Assembly (NCBI GenBank): GCA_947379965.1
Contig: CANCPC010000018.1
Location: forward strand, 1-35,305
Direction of reading: 5' to 3'
Length of the DNA: 35,305 bases
Source: Flavobacteriaceae bacterium
GTDB taxonomy: Bacteria > Bacteroidota > Bacteroidia > Flavobacteriales > Flavobacteriaceae
The position numbers and the translations under genes were made by a program. The notes beneath the pieces are model-generated. The model was not told where the DNA came from and did not search any database. It was given only the letters and a program-made list of their open reading frames with translations. This document shows positions 16,847 through 26,478 of the stretch, piece after piece (positions within the stretch are counted from its first letter, which is position 1; each line of letters opens with the position of its first letter).

Positions 16847-16870
16847 CTATCAATAACCAAAACAATTAAT

Positions 16871-18547
16871 ATGTCGGAAACTCAAGTAAAAACAACGCAT
16901 CCAAAAGGACTTTGGGTGTTATTTGGAACAGAAATGTGGGAACGCTTCAATTTTTATGGAATGCGAACCTTATTAGTTTTGTTTTTAGTGAATTCTTTAA
17001 TGATGAAAGAAGAAAATGCTTCTTTAATCTATGGAGGTTTTCTAGGGTTATGTTATTTAACACCAATGTTAGGTGGATTTATTGCCGATCGTTTTTTTGG
17101 AAATAGAAACTGTATATTATTGGGAGGATTGATGATGGCAATTGGTCAAATGTTTTTATTTACTAGCGCCAGCTTATTTTCATCAAATTTGAGTTTTGCT
17201 ACAACAATTATGTATTGTGGTTTAGGTATCATTGTTTTTGGAAATGGTTTTTTTAAACCAAATATTTCAAGTATGGTGGGGAGTTTATATCCAAAACAAG
17301 AAAAAAGTAAGTTAGACACCGCTTTTACGATTTTTTATATGGGGATAAATATTGGTGCTTTTCTAGGGCAATCTATTTGTCCTTTGTTAGGAGATGTAAA
17401 GGATACAGGCGGTATCAGAGATATTCACGCTTTCAAATGGGGATTTTTGGCTGCATCTGTTGCAATGATTATAGGTACAGTGGTTTTCTATATATTAAAA
17501 AATAAATATGTTGTATCTCCAGAGGGAAGACCTCTTGGAGGATTGCCTTCTAAAAATAGTGCTTCTGATTTTGAAGAAGGAGAAGCGCAAAAAGCTAAAT
17601 TTTCCCAATTATCATTGATAATTGCGGGAATTGTATTTCTTGCTTTAGGAGTAGTAGTTCATTTTGTTTTCGAACAAAATTTAATTTATACTTTAATATA
17701 TTCTAGTGGTTTAACATTAGCTGGATTAATAATCTCTGATTCTTCTTTGACAAAAATAGAGAGAGATCGAATTATTGTTATTTATATAGTTTCATTTTTT
17801 ATTATCTTTTTTTGGGCTGCTTTTGAGCAAGCAGGATCTTCATTGACATTTATAGCGGATAATCAAACTGATAGAAGCTTTTTTGGTTGGCAAATGCCTG
17901 CTTCGATGGTTCAAATTTTTAACGGATTATTTGTGGTTGTTTTGGCACTACCTTTTAGTTTATTATGGGATAAATTAAGGGCTAAAGATAAAGAACCAAT
18001 TTCCCCAGCCAAATTAGCAGTTGGTTTATTACTAATTACGGTTAGTTTTTTTATGATTGCTAATCAAGTTAAAGATCTTGGTAATTCAGGACTTTTGGCT
18101 GTCAAATGGTTAATATTATTGTATCTATTAAATACTTGTGCTGAGTTGTGTTTGTCACCAATTGGATTGTCATTAGTAGGGAAGCTTTCGCCAAAGCGTT
18201 TTTCCTCCTTATTATACGGAGTTTTCTTTTTATCAAATGCTTCGGGTTATGCGTTGGCTGGGACTTTAGGATCGATTATGCCAGCAACCGGGGATAAATT
18301 TATAAAAGCAAAAGAGTTGGGAATAGATTTACAAGGTGTTTTAGATAAAAAAATAATACCAACAGATGAACAATTAAAACTTTTGGAAACCAATCAAATT
18401 AGTAATCATAATCCAATTTTCGCTGGATTTGAAATTCACAATCTCTTTGAATTTTTTATGGTGTTTGTAATATTAACAGGACTTGCAGCCTTAATTTTGT
18501 TTGCATTGACGCCTTTCTTGAAAAAAATGATGCACGGCATCCGATAA
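16871..18547 (+). CDS. POT/PTR family proton-coupled peptide transporter (first of two)
   Basis: Imports di- and tripeptides by proton symport across the inner membrane. The 558 residues carry the two POT signatures: ExxERF in helix 1 (Glu21, Glu24, Arg25 in GTEMWERFNFYGMR) and FFKPNISSMVGSLYP in the conserved loop and helix. Multiple hydrophobic helices span the protein. It is about 60 residues longer than its neighbour, with extra sequence in the central loop (around residues 215-245, polar) and near the C-terminus (about 475-515, polar). The start codon lies 24 bp after the DPP IV stop, and the stop is 1 bp before the next gene, so the set is an operon. Confidence 0.93.
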   Translation: MSETQVKTTHPKGLWVLFGTEMWERFNFYGMRTLLVLFLVNSLMMKEENASLIYGGFLGLCYLTPMLGGFIADRFFGNRNCILLGGLMMAIGQMFLFTSASLFSSNLSFATTIMYCGLGIIVFGNGFFKPNISSMVGSLYPKQEKSKLDTAFTIFYMGINIGAFLGQSICPLLGDVKDTGGIRDIHAFKWGFLAASVAMIIGTVVFYILKNKYVVSPEGRPLGGLPSKNSASDFEEGEAQKAKFSQLSLIIAGIVFLALGVVVHFVFEQNLIYTLIYSSGLTLAGLIISDSSLTKIERDRIIVIYIVSFFIIFFWAAFEQAGSSLTFIADNQTDRSFFGWQMPASMVQIFNGLFVVVLALPFSLLWDKLRAKDKEPISPAKLAVGLLLITVSFFMIANQVKDLGNSGLLAVKWLILLYLLNTCAELCLSPIGLSLVGKLSPKRFSSLLYGVFFLSNASGYALAGTLGSIMPATGDKFIKAKELGIDLQGVLDKKIIPTDEQLKLLETNQISNHNPIFAGFEIHNLFEFFMVFVILTGLAALILFALTPFLKKMMHGIR

Positions 18548-18548
18548 T

Positions 18549-20033
18549 ATGGAATCCAACTTAACGATTGATCAAATACAAAATTTTAAAGGGAAGTACC
18601 CCAAACAATTGTGGTACTTGTTTACTGTTGAAATGTGGGAGCGTTTCTGTTTTTATGGAATGCGTGGTGTACTAACGTTTTTTATGGTCGATCAACTTTT
18701 CTTAAAAGATGAAGCTGCAAATTTGCAATATGGAGCTATTCAAGCTTTTGTTTATGCTTTTACCTTTATTGGTGGAATTTTTGCTGATAAAATTTTAGGA
18801 TTTAGAAAATCATTATTTTTTGGGGGAATAATTATGATTATTGGGAACCTATTAATTGCATTTTCCCCTCAAACCATGTTTTATTACGGAATTGCGTTTT
18901 CAATAATTGGCACAGGATTTTTCAAACCAAATATCTCCTCAATGGTAGGCGAATTGTATCATGAAAATGATAATAGAAGAGATGCTGGGTACGGAATGTT
19001 TTACGCGGGGATTAACGTTGGTGGACTTTTAGGGGGTGCTTTATGTATTTATCTAGGAAAATATTATTCTTGGTCTTTATGTTTTCTTGCTGCTGCAATT
19101 GTCATGATTTTAGGATTATTCACTTTTCTTTTTACTAAAAAACATCTTGGACCTATTGGGAATTCTCCCTTGTTAACTTTGTCCGAATCTAAAAGAAAAA
19201 CAAGAGAAATAGCTGTTTATGTAGGTTCCTTGCTAAGCATACCGTTTATTTACACCATGGTAATCAATACGGATTATACCGATTTTTTCATGTATACCAT
19301 TGGAATAATTGCTATAGGCTATTTTATCTATGAATTATTGAAATTAGGAAATGCTAGCTTGCAGAAAAAATTAATTGCTGCTATCTCATTTATCTTTTTT
19401 TACTTTTTGTTTAATGCTATATATGAGCAAAGTGGGGGTTCCTTATCACTATTTGCAAAAGATAATTTAAGTAGCAATCTACTTGGTTTTACAATCGATC
19501 CTAATGTTGTTAATAATAGTTCCAACACGCTATTTGTGATTATTTTAAGTCCAATAATTGGTTTGTTATGGTTGTGGCTTTATAAAAAAAAATTAGAACC
19601 TAATACTTTGATAAAGTTTGGTATTGGATTTTTATTCCTTTCAGCTTCATTTTACATTTTTTATTACACTAAATTTTTTGCAAATTCAAGCGGAATTACT
19701 TCTTTAAATGTGTTTACTTTAGCTTATTTTGTAACTACAATTGGGGAACTTTGTTTAGGGCCAATTGGAATGTCAATTATAACTAAATTGTCTCCAAAGC
19801 GATTATTTGGAATGATGATGGGTCTATGGTTCTTAGCTAGTGCCTTTGGTCAATTGGCAGCGGGTAAGCTAGGAGCTGAAATATCTCGTTCTAATCATGG
19901 TGCAACTTTGGTATCTAAATTACAATCCTACACCGAAGGATATTATCAATTAGCAATTTATGCTCTAGTAGCTGGATTACTTTTGATATTATTTTCACCA
20001 TTGATTAAAAAATTAATGCAAGAAGTCAAATAA
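18549..20033 (+). CDS. POT/PTR family proton-coupled peptide transporter (second of two)
   Basis: The 494 residues have the same family hallmarks as the preceding gene: Glu28, Glu31 and Arg32 in TVEMWERFCFYGMR, and FFKPNISSMVGELYH. The C-terminal ELCLGPIGMSIITKLSPKR segment parallels ELCLSPIGLSLVGKLSPKR in the first copy. The pair is clearly paralogous but diverged, which suggests an old tandem duplication with substrate specialisation rather than a recent copy. Cytoplasmic-membrane import of di- and tripeptides released by the upstream peptidase is the likely role. Confidence 0.93.
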   Translation: MESNLTIDQIQNFKGKYPKQLWYLFTVEMWERFCFYGMRGVLTFFMVDQLFLKDEAANLQYGAIQAFVYAFTFIGGIFADKILGFRKSLFFGGIIMIIGNLLIAFSPQTMFYYGIAFSIIGTGFFKPNISSMVGELYHENDNRRDAGYGMFYAGINVGGLLGGALCIYLGKYYSWSLCFLAAAIVMILGLFTFLFTKKHLGPIGNSPLLTLSESKRKTREIAVYVGSLLSIPFIYTMVINTDYTDFFMYTIGIIAIGYFIYELLKLGNASLQKKLIAAISFIFFYFLFNAIYEQSGGSLSLFAKDNLSSNLLGFTIDPNVVNNSSNTLFVIILSPIIGLLWLWLYKKKLEPNTLIKFGIGFLFLSASFYIFYYTKFFANSSGITSLNVFTLAYFVTTIGELCLGPIGMSIITKLSPKRLFGMMMGLWFLASAFGQLAAGKLGAEISRSNHGATLVSKLQSYTEGYYQLAIYALVAGLLLILFSPLIKKLMQEVK

Positions 20034-20126
20034 TTTTTTTAATTTCGGCATTGTTCTTGACAAGGATAAATTTATAATCATACAAACAGGAAACATAAAT
20101 TATTTAGTTTCCAAAAAAAAAAAATC

Positions 20127-20591
20127 ATGGGTAAAAAGACATTTATAACACTATTATTAATTTTAGGTTCTTTTGCAATGCAATCGCAAGAATTAGTTTG
20201 GCAAACGGACATTAATAAAGCCATGACAATTTCTAATAAGACTCAAAAACCAATGTTGCTTTTCTTTACAGGAAGCGACTGGTGTGGATGGTGTATTCGT
20301 TTGCAAAATGAGGTACTAAAAACTCCTGAATTTGCTGCATGGGCAAATAAAAACGTTATATTGGTAGAGCTTGATTTTCCAAGAAGAACCCCTCAAAGTG
20401 ATGCTATAAAAAACCAAAATGCGGGTATACAACAAGCTTTTGGAGTGCAAGGATATCCTACTGTTTGGTTTGCAACTGCAAAACAAAAAGATGGCAGACC
20501 TAGTTTTACAGGTTTAGGAAGCACCGGTTATGTAGCTGGTGGGCCTAAAGCTTGGTTAGCAGTTGCTGATGGTATTCTGAAGAATAAATAA
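20127..20591 (+). CDS. Periplasmic thioredoxin-fold protein with WCGWC active site
   Basis: The 154 residues comprise a signal peptide (about 1-20, MGKKTFITLLLILGSFAMQS) and a Thioredoxin_7-type domain. The redox motif is GSDWCGWC (Cys53, Cys56), with the cis-proline loop GYPTVWF near residue 113. The CGWC dipeptide differs from the CGPC of thioredoxin and resembles exported thioredoxin-like proteins of Bacteroidota. No lipobox cysteine is present. It probably works as a periplasmic thiol reductase or oxidase; the partner is unknown. The gap of 93 bp after the second permease may hold its own promoter, and it converges on comEC with 5 bp between stops. Confidence 0.85.
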   Translation: MGKKTFITLLLILGSFAMQSQELVWQTDINKAMTISNKTQKPMLLFFTGSDWCGWCIRLQNEVLKTPEFAAWANKNVILVELDFPRRTPQSDAIKNQNAGIQQAFGVQGYPTVWFATAKQKDGRPSFTGLGSTGYVAGGPKAWLAVADGILKNK

Positions 20592-20596
20592 ATTTT

Positions 20597-22633
20597 TTAT
20601 TCCATTCTATAAAATCCCTTTTCGGCAGTTGCGTGAAAAGGGATTTTATCTTTTATACATGTTGCTTTCCATAGCTTGATATAGGACCTATAATTAGTAG
20701 CATCGGCAATAACAATTTTTGGTTTTTGGTTTTCGAATAGGCGTTCCAAATTGATTTTGGGGGATTGAGTTAGAACTAAGATATCTGGGTATGAGTTTTG
20801 AGGATAAACTCCTAAACTATCTAAAATTAATATCTTATTTCCTTTGAAATACATTAGATTCTGCATTTTTTTTGTGGTTTTCAAATGACTGAAATTACCC
20901 ATTAAATAATAATTTAGATTTTTGTTTTTATAGGCAGTTTTTAATAAGGTGTCATTGGAAAACAAGGTAACATTTTCTCCTGTTCTTTCTGCAATTAAGG
21001 TGCTTTTTTTTACATTGAATACCACTAACTCCTTTTGGTTTTTAATATTCCAATGGGTTTCAAAATAAGTGATTTGTAAAATGAATATCGAAATTAAGAC
21101 TAGCATTATTTTTTTGAAACTTGGTCTTTTGAACCAAATTATAGTTGTAATAATCAGAAAGTTCGAACTCATCAATAAATACCAGTTAAAAGGAATGTCT
21201 TGAATGATAAATTGCTCCACTGAAGCTATCGAATTGATGATTTTGTCCAAAATATAGATGCTCCATTCTAGTGATTTTGCAATAATAAAAGGAACCGTAT
21301 CAAATGCTGCCCATACCATTACCAATACCCCTAATGCCATAATAACGCTCAAAAAAGGAATTACGGCTAAGTTAGTAACAAAAAACAAACCTGGAAATTG
21401 ATGAAAATAATAAATACTCAAAGGGAAAGCACCAATTTGAGCAGCAAAAGAAACCGTTAGAATTTCCCAAAAGTAATTTATAATTTTGTTCTTTGGTTGC
21501 CAAAGCTGAGCCAATAGGGGCTGTAACCAAAGAATAAAAAACAAAGCTACATAACTTAATTGAAAACCCACATCAAACAAAAAGGAAGGCTGAAATAGTA
21601 AAATTAGTAGTATAGAAACAAGTAACGTATGATAAATATTTGTGGTTCTATTTAAATACATTCCTATTGCTACAAATGAAAACATCACAACTGAACGAAG
21701 TACTGATGGTGCCAAACCAGCTATTATTCCGAATGAAGCCAACGAAACTAATATGATAATTAATTTGACAATCGAACCCATTCGGTTGTTTGGAATTGGT
21801 TTTAAAATAAAGGTGACAAATAGCAAAATAAATCCAATGTGAAGTCCTGAAACCGACAAGATATGAACTGCTCCAGCATATTGATAATCCCGAATTATAT
21901 CAGGAGAAATATCCTGTTGTTGTCCTAATATTAAAGCCGCTGCAACATTAAGTTCATCCTTACTAAATTTGCTTTTCTTTAGATTTTTAAGAATTTTTGT
22001 TCTCAGAGATGAGGAGTAATACCATGCATCTTTATTTATTATTGAACCTATTTTGATATTCGATGCATCCGTATAAATTTGAGCATAGATTTGGATGCCT
22101 TCGAGATATTTACTGTAATCAAATTGGTTCGGATTTTTGGCAGAGGTGTTCTTATACAAACTTCCGTCTATAAGTATATGTGTTCCTATTTCGAAAAGTT
22201 TAGTAAGACTGTCTTTTTGAATGTTCAGTAAGATTCTACCTGTGCTTTTGGTTTGATCAATTTGGTTTACAATTACGATATATCTATCGTTGTAACTAGA
22301 ATTTTTTAGTTTTTCCCTGATTACAACCGAGACTAAATGAGGTTTTTCAAAAATGTTTTTGATATGGATGTAGTTTGTCTTTTGATACGAATTTGTATTT
22401 ATAATTTGAGTAGTTGCACCAATCCCAATAGAAAGAAGGGAAGCAGTTAAACCAAAGTAAATTTTATTTTTAGTGTTTTTTCTCGACCATAAATAGGCAA
22501 ACACAAAAGCTAGAATTGAAGTGAATAAAAATGTAAATACAGTTTGAGGTTCGGGTTTTATATAATAGGCGATTAGTATGCCTATAACAAACCAAATTGA
22601 TATTCTTGCTAATGGAAATTGTACTACATTCAT
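20597..22633 (-). CDS. comEC: ComEC/Rec2 family DNA-uptake channel protein
   Basis: ComEC forms the inner-membrane channel that admits single-stranded DNA during natural transformation. The 678 residues show N-terminal hydrophobic helices, then a DUF4131 OB-like region (about 30-190, VVIREKLKNSSYNDRYIVIV). The Competence domain (about 220-500) carries ILSVSGLHIGFILLF (about 254-268), LAPSVLRSVVMFSFV and NLAVIPFLSVIMALGVLVM. The last about 140 residues correspond to the metallo-beta-lactamase-like region but lack the HxHxDH metal motif. This loss is seen in other Bacteroidota ComEC proteins. The family call is firm; actual transformability cannot be read from sequence. Confidence 0.92.
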   Translation of the reverse strand: MNVVQFPLARISIWFVIGILIAYYIKPEPQTVFTFLFTSILAFVFAYLWSRKNTKNKIYFGLTASLLSIGIGATTQIINTNSYQKTNYIHIKNIFEKPHLVSVVIREKLKNSSYNDRYIVIVNQIDQTKSTGRILLNIQKDSLTKLFEIGTHILIDGSLYKNTSAKNPNQFDYSKYLEGIQIYAQIYTDASNIKIGSIINKDAWYYSSSLRTKILKNLKKSKFSKDELNVAAALILGQQQDISPDIIRDYQYAGAVHILSVSGLHIGFILLFVTFILKPIPNNRMGSIVKLIIILVSLASFGIIAGLAPSVLRSVVMFSFVAIGMYLNRTTNIYHTLLVSILLILLFQPSFLFDVGFQLSYVALFFILWLQPLLAQLWQPKNKIINYFWEILTVSFAAQIGAFPLSIYYFHQFPGLFFVTNLAVIPFLSVIMALGVLVMVWAAFDTVPFIIAKSLEWSIYILDKIINSIASVEQFIIQDIPFNWYLLMSSNFLIITTIIWFKRPSFKKIMLVLISIFILQITYFETHWNIKNQKELVVFNVKKSTLIAERTGENVTLFSNDTLLKTAYKNKNLNYYLMGNFSHLKTTKKMQNLMYFKGNKILILDSLGVYPQNSYPDILVLTQSPKINLERLFENQKPKIVIADATNYRSYIKLWKATCIKDKIPFHATAEKGFYRME

Positions 22634-23004
22634 ATTTCTAATAAGTAAAATAATATCTCATAAATTTACTTTTTTATTCATAAAGACAATTTTAATTGTA
22701 AATAAAAACTTATTTTTTTAAATATTTTATTTTTGTTATCTACTTGCTAATTAGTGAATTAATGTTTTTTGTGGTTTTTTTTTGATTTTTGCCCCCAATT
22801 ACATACATGTTAACGATTTATTGAATTTTTCGTCAAAATAATAAGTTGATTGGTGAAATTATTAATTGTTAGCTTATTTGAATTATGATCTTTTAAAGTT
22901 GTAGTTTTAGACTTACATAAATATTTTTATTACCTAAAGAGGTAGTCTAAAAAATCACTTTTATTGAATATTGTAAGATAAAAATAAGAACCTAACAAAG
23001 AAAA
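22634..23004. other. 371-bp intergenic region between divergent comEC and the surface protein
   Basis: This is the shared upstream region of two divergent genes. It is AT-rich with long T-runs and holds the nested inverted repeat at 22905-22952. I found no convincing TTG/TAnnTTTG pair, no ORF of useful length and no RNA gene. Confidence 0.5.
22905..22952. repeat. Nested inverted repeat upstream of the type C T9SS protein gene
   Basis: The outer arms TTTTAGACT (22905-22913) and AGTCTAAAA (22944-22952) are perfect complements. An inner hairpin TACCT-AAAG-AGGTA (about 22931-22944) lies between them. There is no U-tract in the plus sense, so it is not a simple terminator. It may be an mRNA leader structure or a protein-binding site, 52 bp before the ATG. 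Confidence 0.45.
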
Positions 23005-26000
23005 ATGCCTATGAAACCTTTTTTTCAACAGACAATAAGAAATATTTTGGTTTTGGCTTTTGCCATGTTTTCTTTATATACAAATGCTCAATCTGATAGG
23101 TATTGGAGAGGACAGGGATCATCAGATAATATATCAGATATCAATAACTGGTTTGGTATTTCAAACCCAAATTCAGGCGATAATCTATATTTTAACAATA
23201 CAATTGGTGGGCATAATTTTGCTTATTCAGACTATGGTGCTGGCTCCTATTTCAATACGATTAAAACCTTTTCAGGATCTGGTATATTTCAATGGTATGG
23301 AGATAAAACGTATGCTAATATTTTTGAAAATAATAATAGTTCAAGTGTATTCAATATTTTATCTCATGTTTATAATAGGGCAAATACTGATTTTGAAATA
23401 AATCCTATTGGAAGTGGTGGAATTACTTTCTTGAGTGGTTCAGCATTGACGATACAAGATGGTAAACTTTTAAATATTTATGGAGGAAATATTTTGACGG
23501 TTAATGCAGTAATAGATGAGTCGAATGGATCCGGTAATATTAATTTGACCAACCAAAACCCTACCGTTATTTTGAATAATAATTGCACTTATTCGGGTTT
23601 AACAACTGTAAATGGTGGGGTTTTGAAATTAAATGCATCTGGTGGAGCCCTAAAATCGGGTAATGCAATTACAATTAATAATGGTATAGTAAGAATTATG
23701 CAATCTCAAACAATTGGGAACATGGTTTTAAATGGAGGAAATCTACAAGTTGATTCTGGTGTTACGCTTACCATAACAGGTTTTTATGCAGCTACAGGCG
23801 GAAATATAAACAATTTAGGGACAATTAAATTTGCTGGTGGTTCAGTTACATTTCCGGGTTCGGCAACTGTGAATAACGGATTTGCTAATACTTTGACAAA
23901 TCTTGAAGTTGCCTCTACAGGAATCGTCACAATAAACTCGCTATTGAAAGTTTCAACAGGTTCAATTAAGGTATCCTCGGGAACTTTAGCACTTGCGGGG
24001 AATAATTTGCATTTGAATAATGCCAATTTAAATATTGATTTAGGAGCAATATTTGATACTGGAGGGGAAAATCAAATTATAAATGATCCTAACGGATCTA
24101 TAACTGTTTCAGGGACTTTTATCACACGTGACGCCGAGGGTTTTGTGGGTACGAATACCGCTATTCCAAGTATAATTCCTATTTTAAATATAGGTAGTAC
24201 TATTGAGTATGGATCAATTGGTAACCAGACTGTTCAAGGCTCAGCTGCACCAATCTATAGTAATATTACGTTTTCTAATGGAGGTACAAAAACATTAGTT
24301 GGAACCAATTCTACTTCGGGTTTAATTACCGTTTCTGGCACAACAATTTTCGACGCTGGGAATCATTCTTTTGGTTCATCTACATCGAGTGTTACTATGA
24401 CAGGAACATCTAAATATATGTTAGGTGGAACAACGGCTTTGAAACCTGAATCTAAAGGAACTTATTCTTTGGGACCAAATACTACTTTTGAATTTACGGG
24501 GACTTCTGCTACTAACATTAGATTAAGTGCTCCCATAATAAATTATGCAAACATTATTGTTAGTGGTGCTAATGTTTCTAATTCGGGAGTTTCAACTGGA
24601 ATAAAATTCCAGTCCGGAGGAACTTTCACAGTCAAAAATGGGGCTACTTTTAAACTAAATAATTCTGCAGGCTTTACAGGAGCAACAAATACCGCTATTA
24701 ATAATACAAATTTTCCAACAGTTGCTTTAGAATCGGGTTCAACAATAGAATATTCAGGTCTGGATCAAGCGATTACTTTGGCACCAACTAATACTACTTA
24801 TTATAATCTTAGCGTTTCTGGATCAGGAACAAAAACAATTCCAGCTATTGAATTATTTATAGGAAATAATTTAAATGTAATTGCATCTATACTAAAAATA
24901 GAAAGTGGTAAAACAATAAAGGTAACAAATTCAGTTTCAATTAATTCTTCCGCTACGATGGCTTTCGATAGTAATGTTAGTAGCCAAAGCGGAAGTTTGA
25001 TTCAAATAAATGATACGGATACAAACTCAGGTGAAATAACCTATGATCGAACAACAACTCCTATCCTAAGTACCGATTACACCTATTGGTCCTCCCCGGT
25101 ATTTGGGCAAATATTGCTTGCTGTTTCGCCTAATACACCTTTGAGTAAATTTTATTCTTTTAATCCAACAATTAATAATTGGGAACATGTTGTAAATCCA
25201 GCAGTGGATAAAATGATTGTTGGCAAAGGTTATATTTTTCTTGGTCCTAGTGCTTATTCCTCTCCACCAGCTGTTTATAAAGCTAGTTTCATTGGAAAGC
25301 CAAATAATGGAATAATTCAAATTCCAATTGTATACAACACAGGAGCTACTTTCGGAAAGTCAAATCTAATTGGTAATCCTTATCCATCTGCGATAGATGC
25401 CGATACGTTTTTAGATGAAAATATTGGGGTTTTAGGAGGTACTATTTATTTTTGGACTCATAATACTTCGATGCAACTCGCTTCAGCATTCTTAGATCCT
25501 TCAAAAGCAGGTTCTGGCACCTACGCATATACATCAGACGATTACGCTACGTACAACAAAACGGGTGGTACTAGCGCTACAAATGGAACAGGAACTAAAG
25601 CTATAAGTGGGGTTGCGCCATATAATGCAAATATTCCGAATGGAAATATTGCAGCTGGACAAGGTTTCTTTGCAAAAAGTATTGCTGCAGGAAATGCAAT
25701 TTTTAATAACGCTATGCGAATTTCAGGAGGAATATCAGGAATAAATAATGCTCAATTTTTTAAAAGTGTAAGTCCGAAAAATAAAGTGAAAAACGCTACT
25801 GATAAAAGTAGAATTTGGCTTGATTTGACCAATGAAAAAGGTGCTTTTAAACAAACATTAGTTGGTTATATTTCAGGAGCAACCAATGATTTTGATAGTC
25901 GATATGACGGTTTGAGTTATGACGGAAATAAATATATTGATTTTTATAGCGTCAATCAAAATATGAATTTAGCAATTCAAGGAAGAGCTTTTCCTTTTGA

Positions 26001-26475
26001 CGAAAATGACGAAGTTTCTATAGGATTTAGAACATCAATTAGTGGTGATTTTACTATAAATATAGACCAAGCTGATGGATTATTGACGAATCAAACAGTA
26101 TTTATTGAAGATAAAGTAACCCATACAATTTTCGATTTAAGAAGCGGAAATTACACTTTTTCAACATCTTCAGGGATATTCAACGATCGTTTTATTTTAC
26201 GTTTTACAAATAAAACCTTGGCAACTAAAACCTTTAATAAATCCGAAAATCAGGTTTTAATTTCAAATAAAAATTGGCTAATAAAAATCAATTCCTTCGC
26301 AGAAATAATCGAAAAAGTGGTTGTTTTTGATTTATTAGGCAAAGAAATTTATCAAAATTATAAAGTTTACAGCAACGAATTGATTATCCCTAATTTGGCT
26401 TCAAGCCAACAAATGGTATTGGTAAAAGTTACTTTGCAAAATGGTAACACAGTTACCAAAAAAATCATTTACTAA
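23005..26475 (+). CDS. Large T9SS cargo protein with beta-helix repeats and type C sorting signal
   Basis: The 1156-residue product has a signal peptide (about 1-29, ending YTNAQ). A region rich in Asn, Gly, Ser and Thr (about 30-700) includes an autotransporter-associated-repeat-like stretch, CTYSGLTTVNGGVLKLNASG. A conserved pre-anchor region (about 690-1060) has DYTYWSSPVFGQ and LIGNPYPSAIDADTF. The last about 75 residues (IEKVVVFDLLGKEIY to VKVTLQNGNTVTKKIIY) are a T9SS C-terminal sorting domain of type C, so it is exported through the outer membrane and kept on the surface or released. MPM gives two start choices (23005 or 23011). Its function is unknown; it is likely an adhesin or surface-layer component. 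It converges on lpxB with 3 bp between stops. Confidence 0.88.
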   Translation: MPMKPFFQQTIRNILVLAFAMFSLYTNAQSDRYWRGQGSSDNISDINNWFGISNPNSGDNLYFNNTIGGHNFAYSDYGAGSYFNTIKTFSGSGIFQWYGDKTYANIFENNNSSSVFNILSHVYNRANTDFEINPIGSGGITFLSGSALTIQDGKLLNIYGGNILTVNAVIDESNGSGNINLTNQNPTVILNNNCTYSGLTTVNGGVLKLNASGGALKSGNAITINNGIVRIMQSQTIGNMVLNGGNLQVDSGVTLTITGFYAATGGNINNLGTIKFAGGSVTFPGSATVNNGFANTLTNLEVASTGIVTINSLLKVSTGSIKVSSGTLALAGNNLHLNNANLNIDLGAIFDTGGENQIINDPNGSITVSGTFITRDAEGFVGTNTAIPSIIPILNIGSTIEYGSIGNQTVQGSAAPIYSNITFSNGGTKTLVGTNSTSGLITVSGTTIFDAGNHSFGSSTSSVTMTGTSKYMLGGTTALKPESKGTYSLGPNTTFEFTGTSATNIRLSAPIINYANIIVSGANVSNSGVSTGIKFQSGGTFTVKNGATFKLNNSAGFTGATNTAINNTNFPTVALESGSTIEYSGLDQAITLAPTNTTYYNLSVSGSGTKTIPAIELFIGNNLNVIASILKIESGKTIKVTNSVSINSSATMAFDSNVSSQSGSLIQINDTDTNSGEITYDRTTTPILSTDYTYWSSPVFGQILLAVSPNTPLSKFYSFNPTINNWEHVVNPAVDKMIVGKGYIFLGPSAYSSPPAVYKASFIGKPNNGIIQIPIVYNTGATFGKSNLIGNPYPSAIDADTFLDENIGVLGGTIYFWTHNTSMQLASAFLDPSKAGSGTYAYTSDDYATYNKTGGTSATNGTGTKAISGVAPYNANIPNGNIAAGQGFFAKSIAAGNAIFNNAMRISGGISGINNAQFFKSVSPKNKVKNATDKSRIWLDLTNEKGAFKQTLVGYISGATNDFDSRYDGLSYDGNKYIDFYSVNQNMNLAIQGRAFPFDENDEVSIGFRTSISGDFTINIDQADGLLTNQTVFIEDKVTHTIFDLRSGNYTFSTSSGIFNDRFILRFTNKTLATKTFNKSENQVLISNKNWLIKINSFAEIIEKVVVFDLLGKEIYQNYKVYSNELIIPNLASSQQMVLVKVTLQNGNTVTKKIIY

Positions 26476-26478
26476 CAA

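Noticed and set aside
16912-17106. Alternative-frame ORF inside the first POT permease gene
   Set aside because: It is a frame shadow of a gene with clear family signatures and has no motif of its own.
23784-24026. Minus-strand ORF within the type C T9SS protein
   Set aside because: Repetitive Thr/Val/Pro-rich shadow of the passenger repeats on the other strand.
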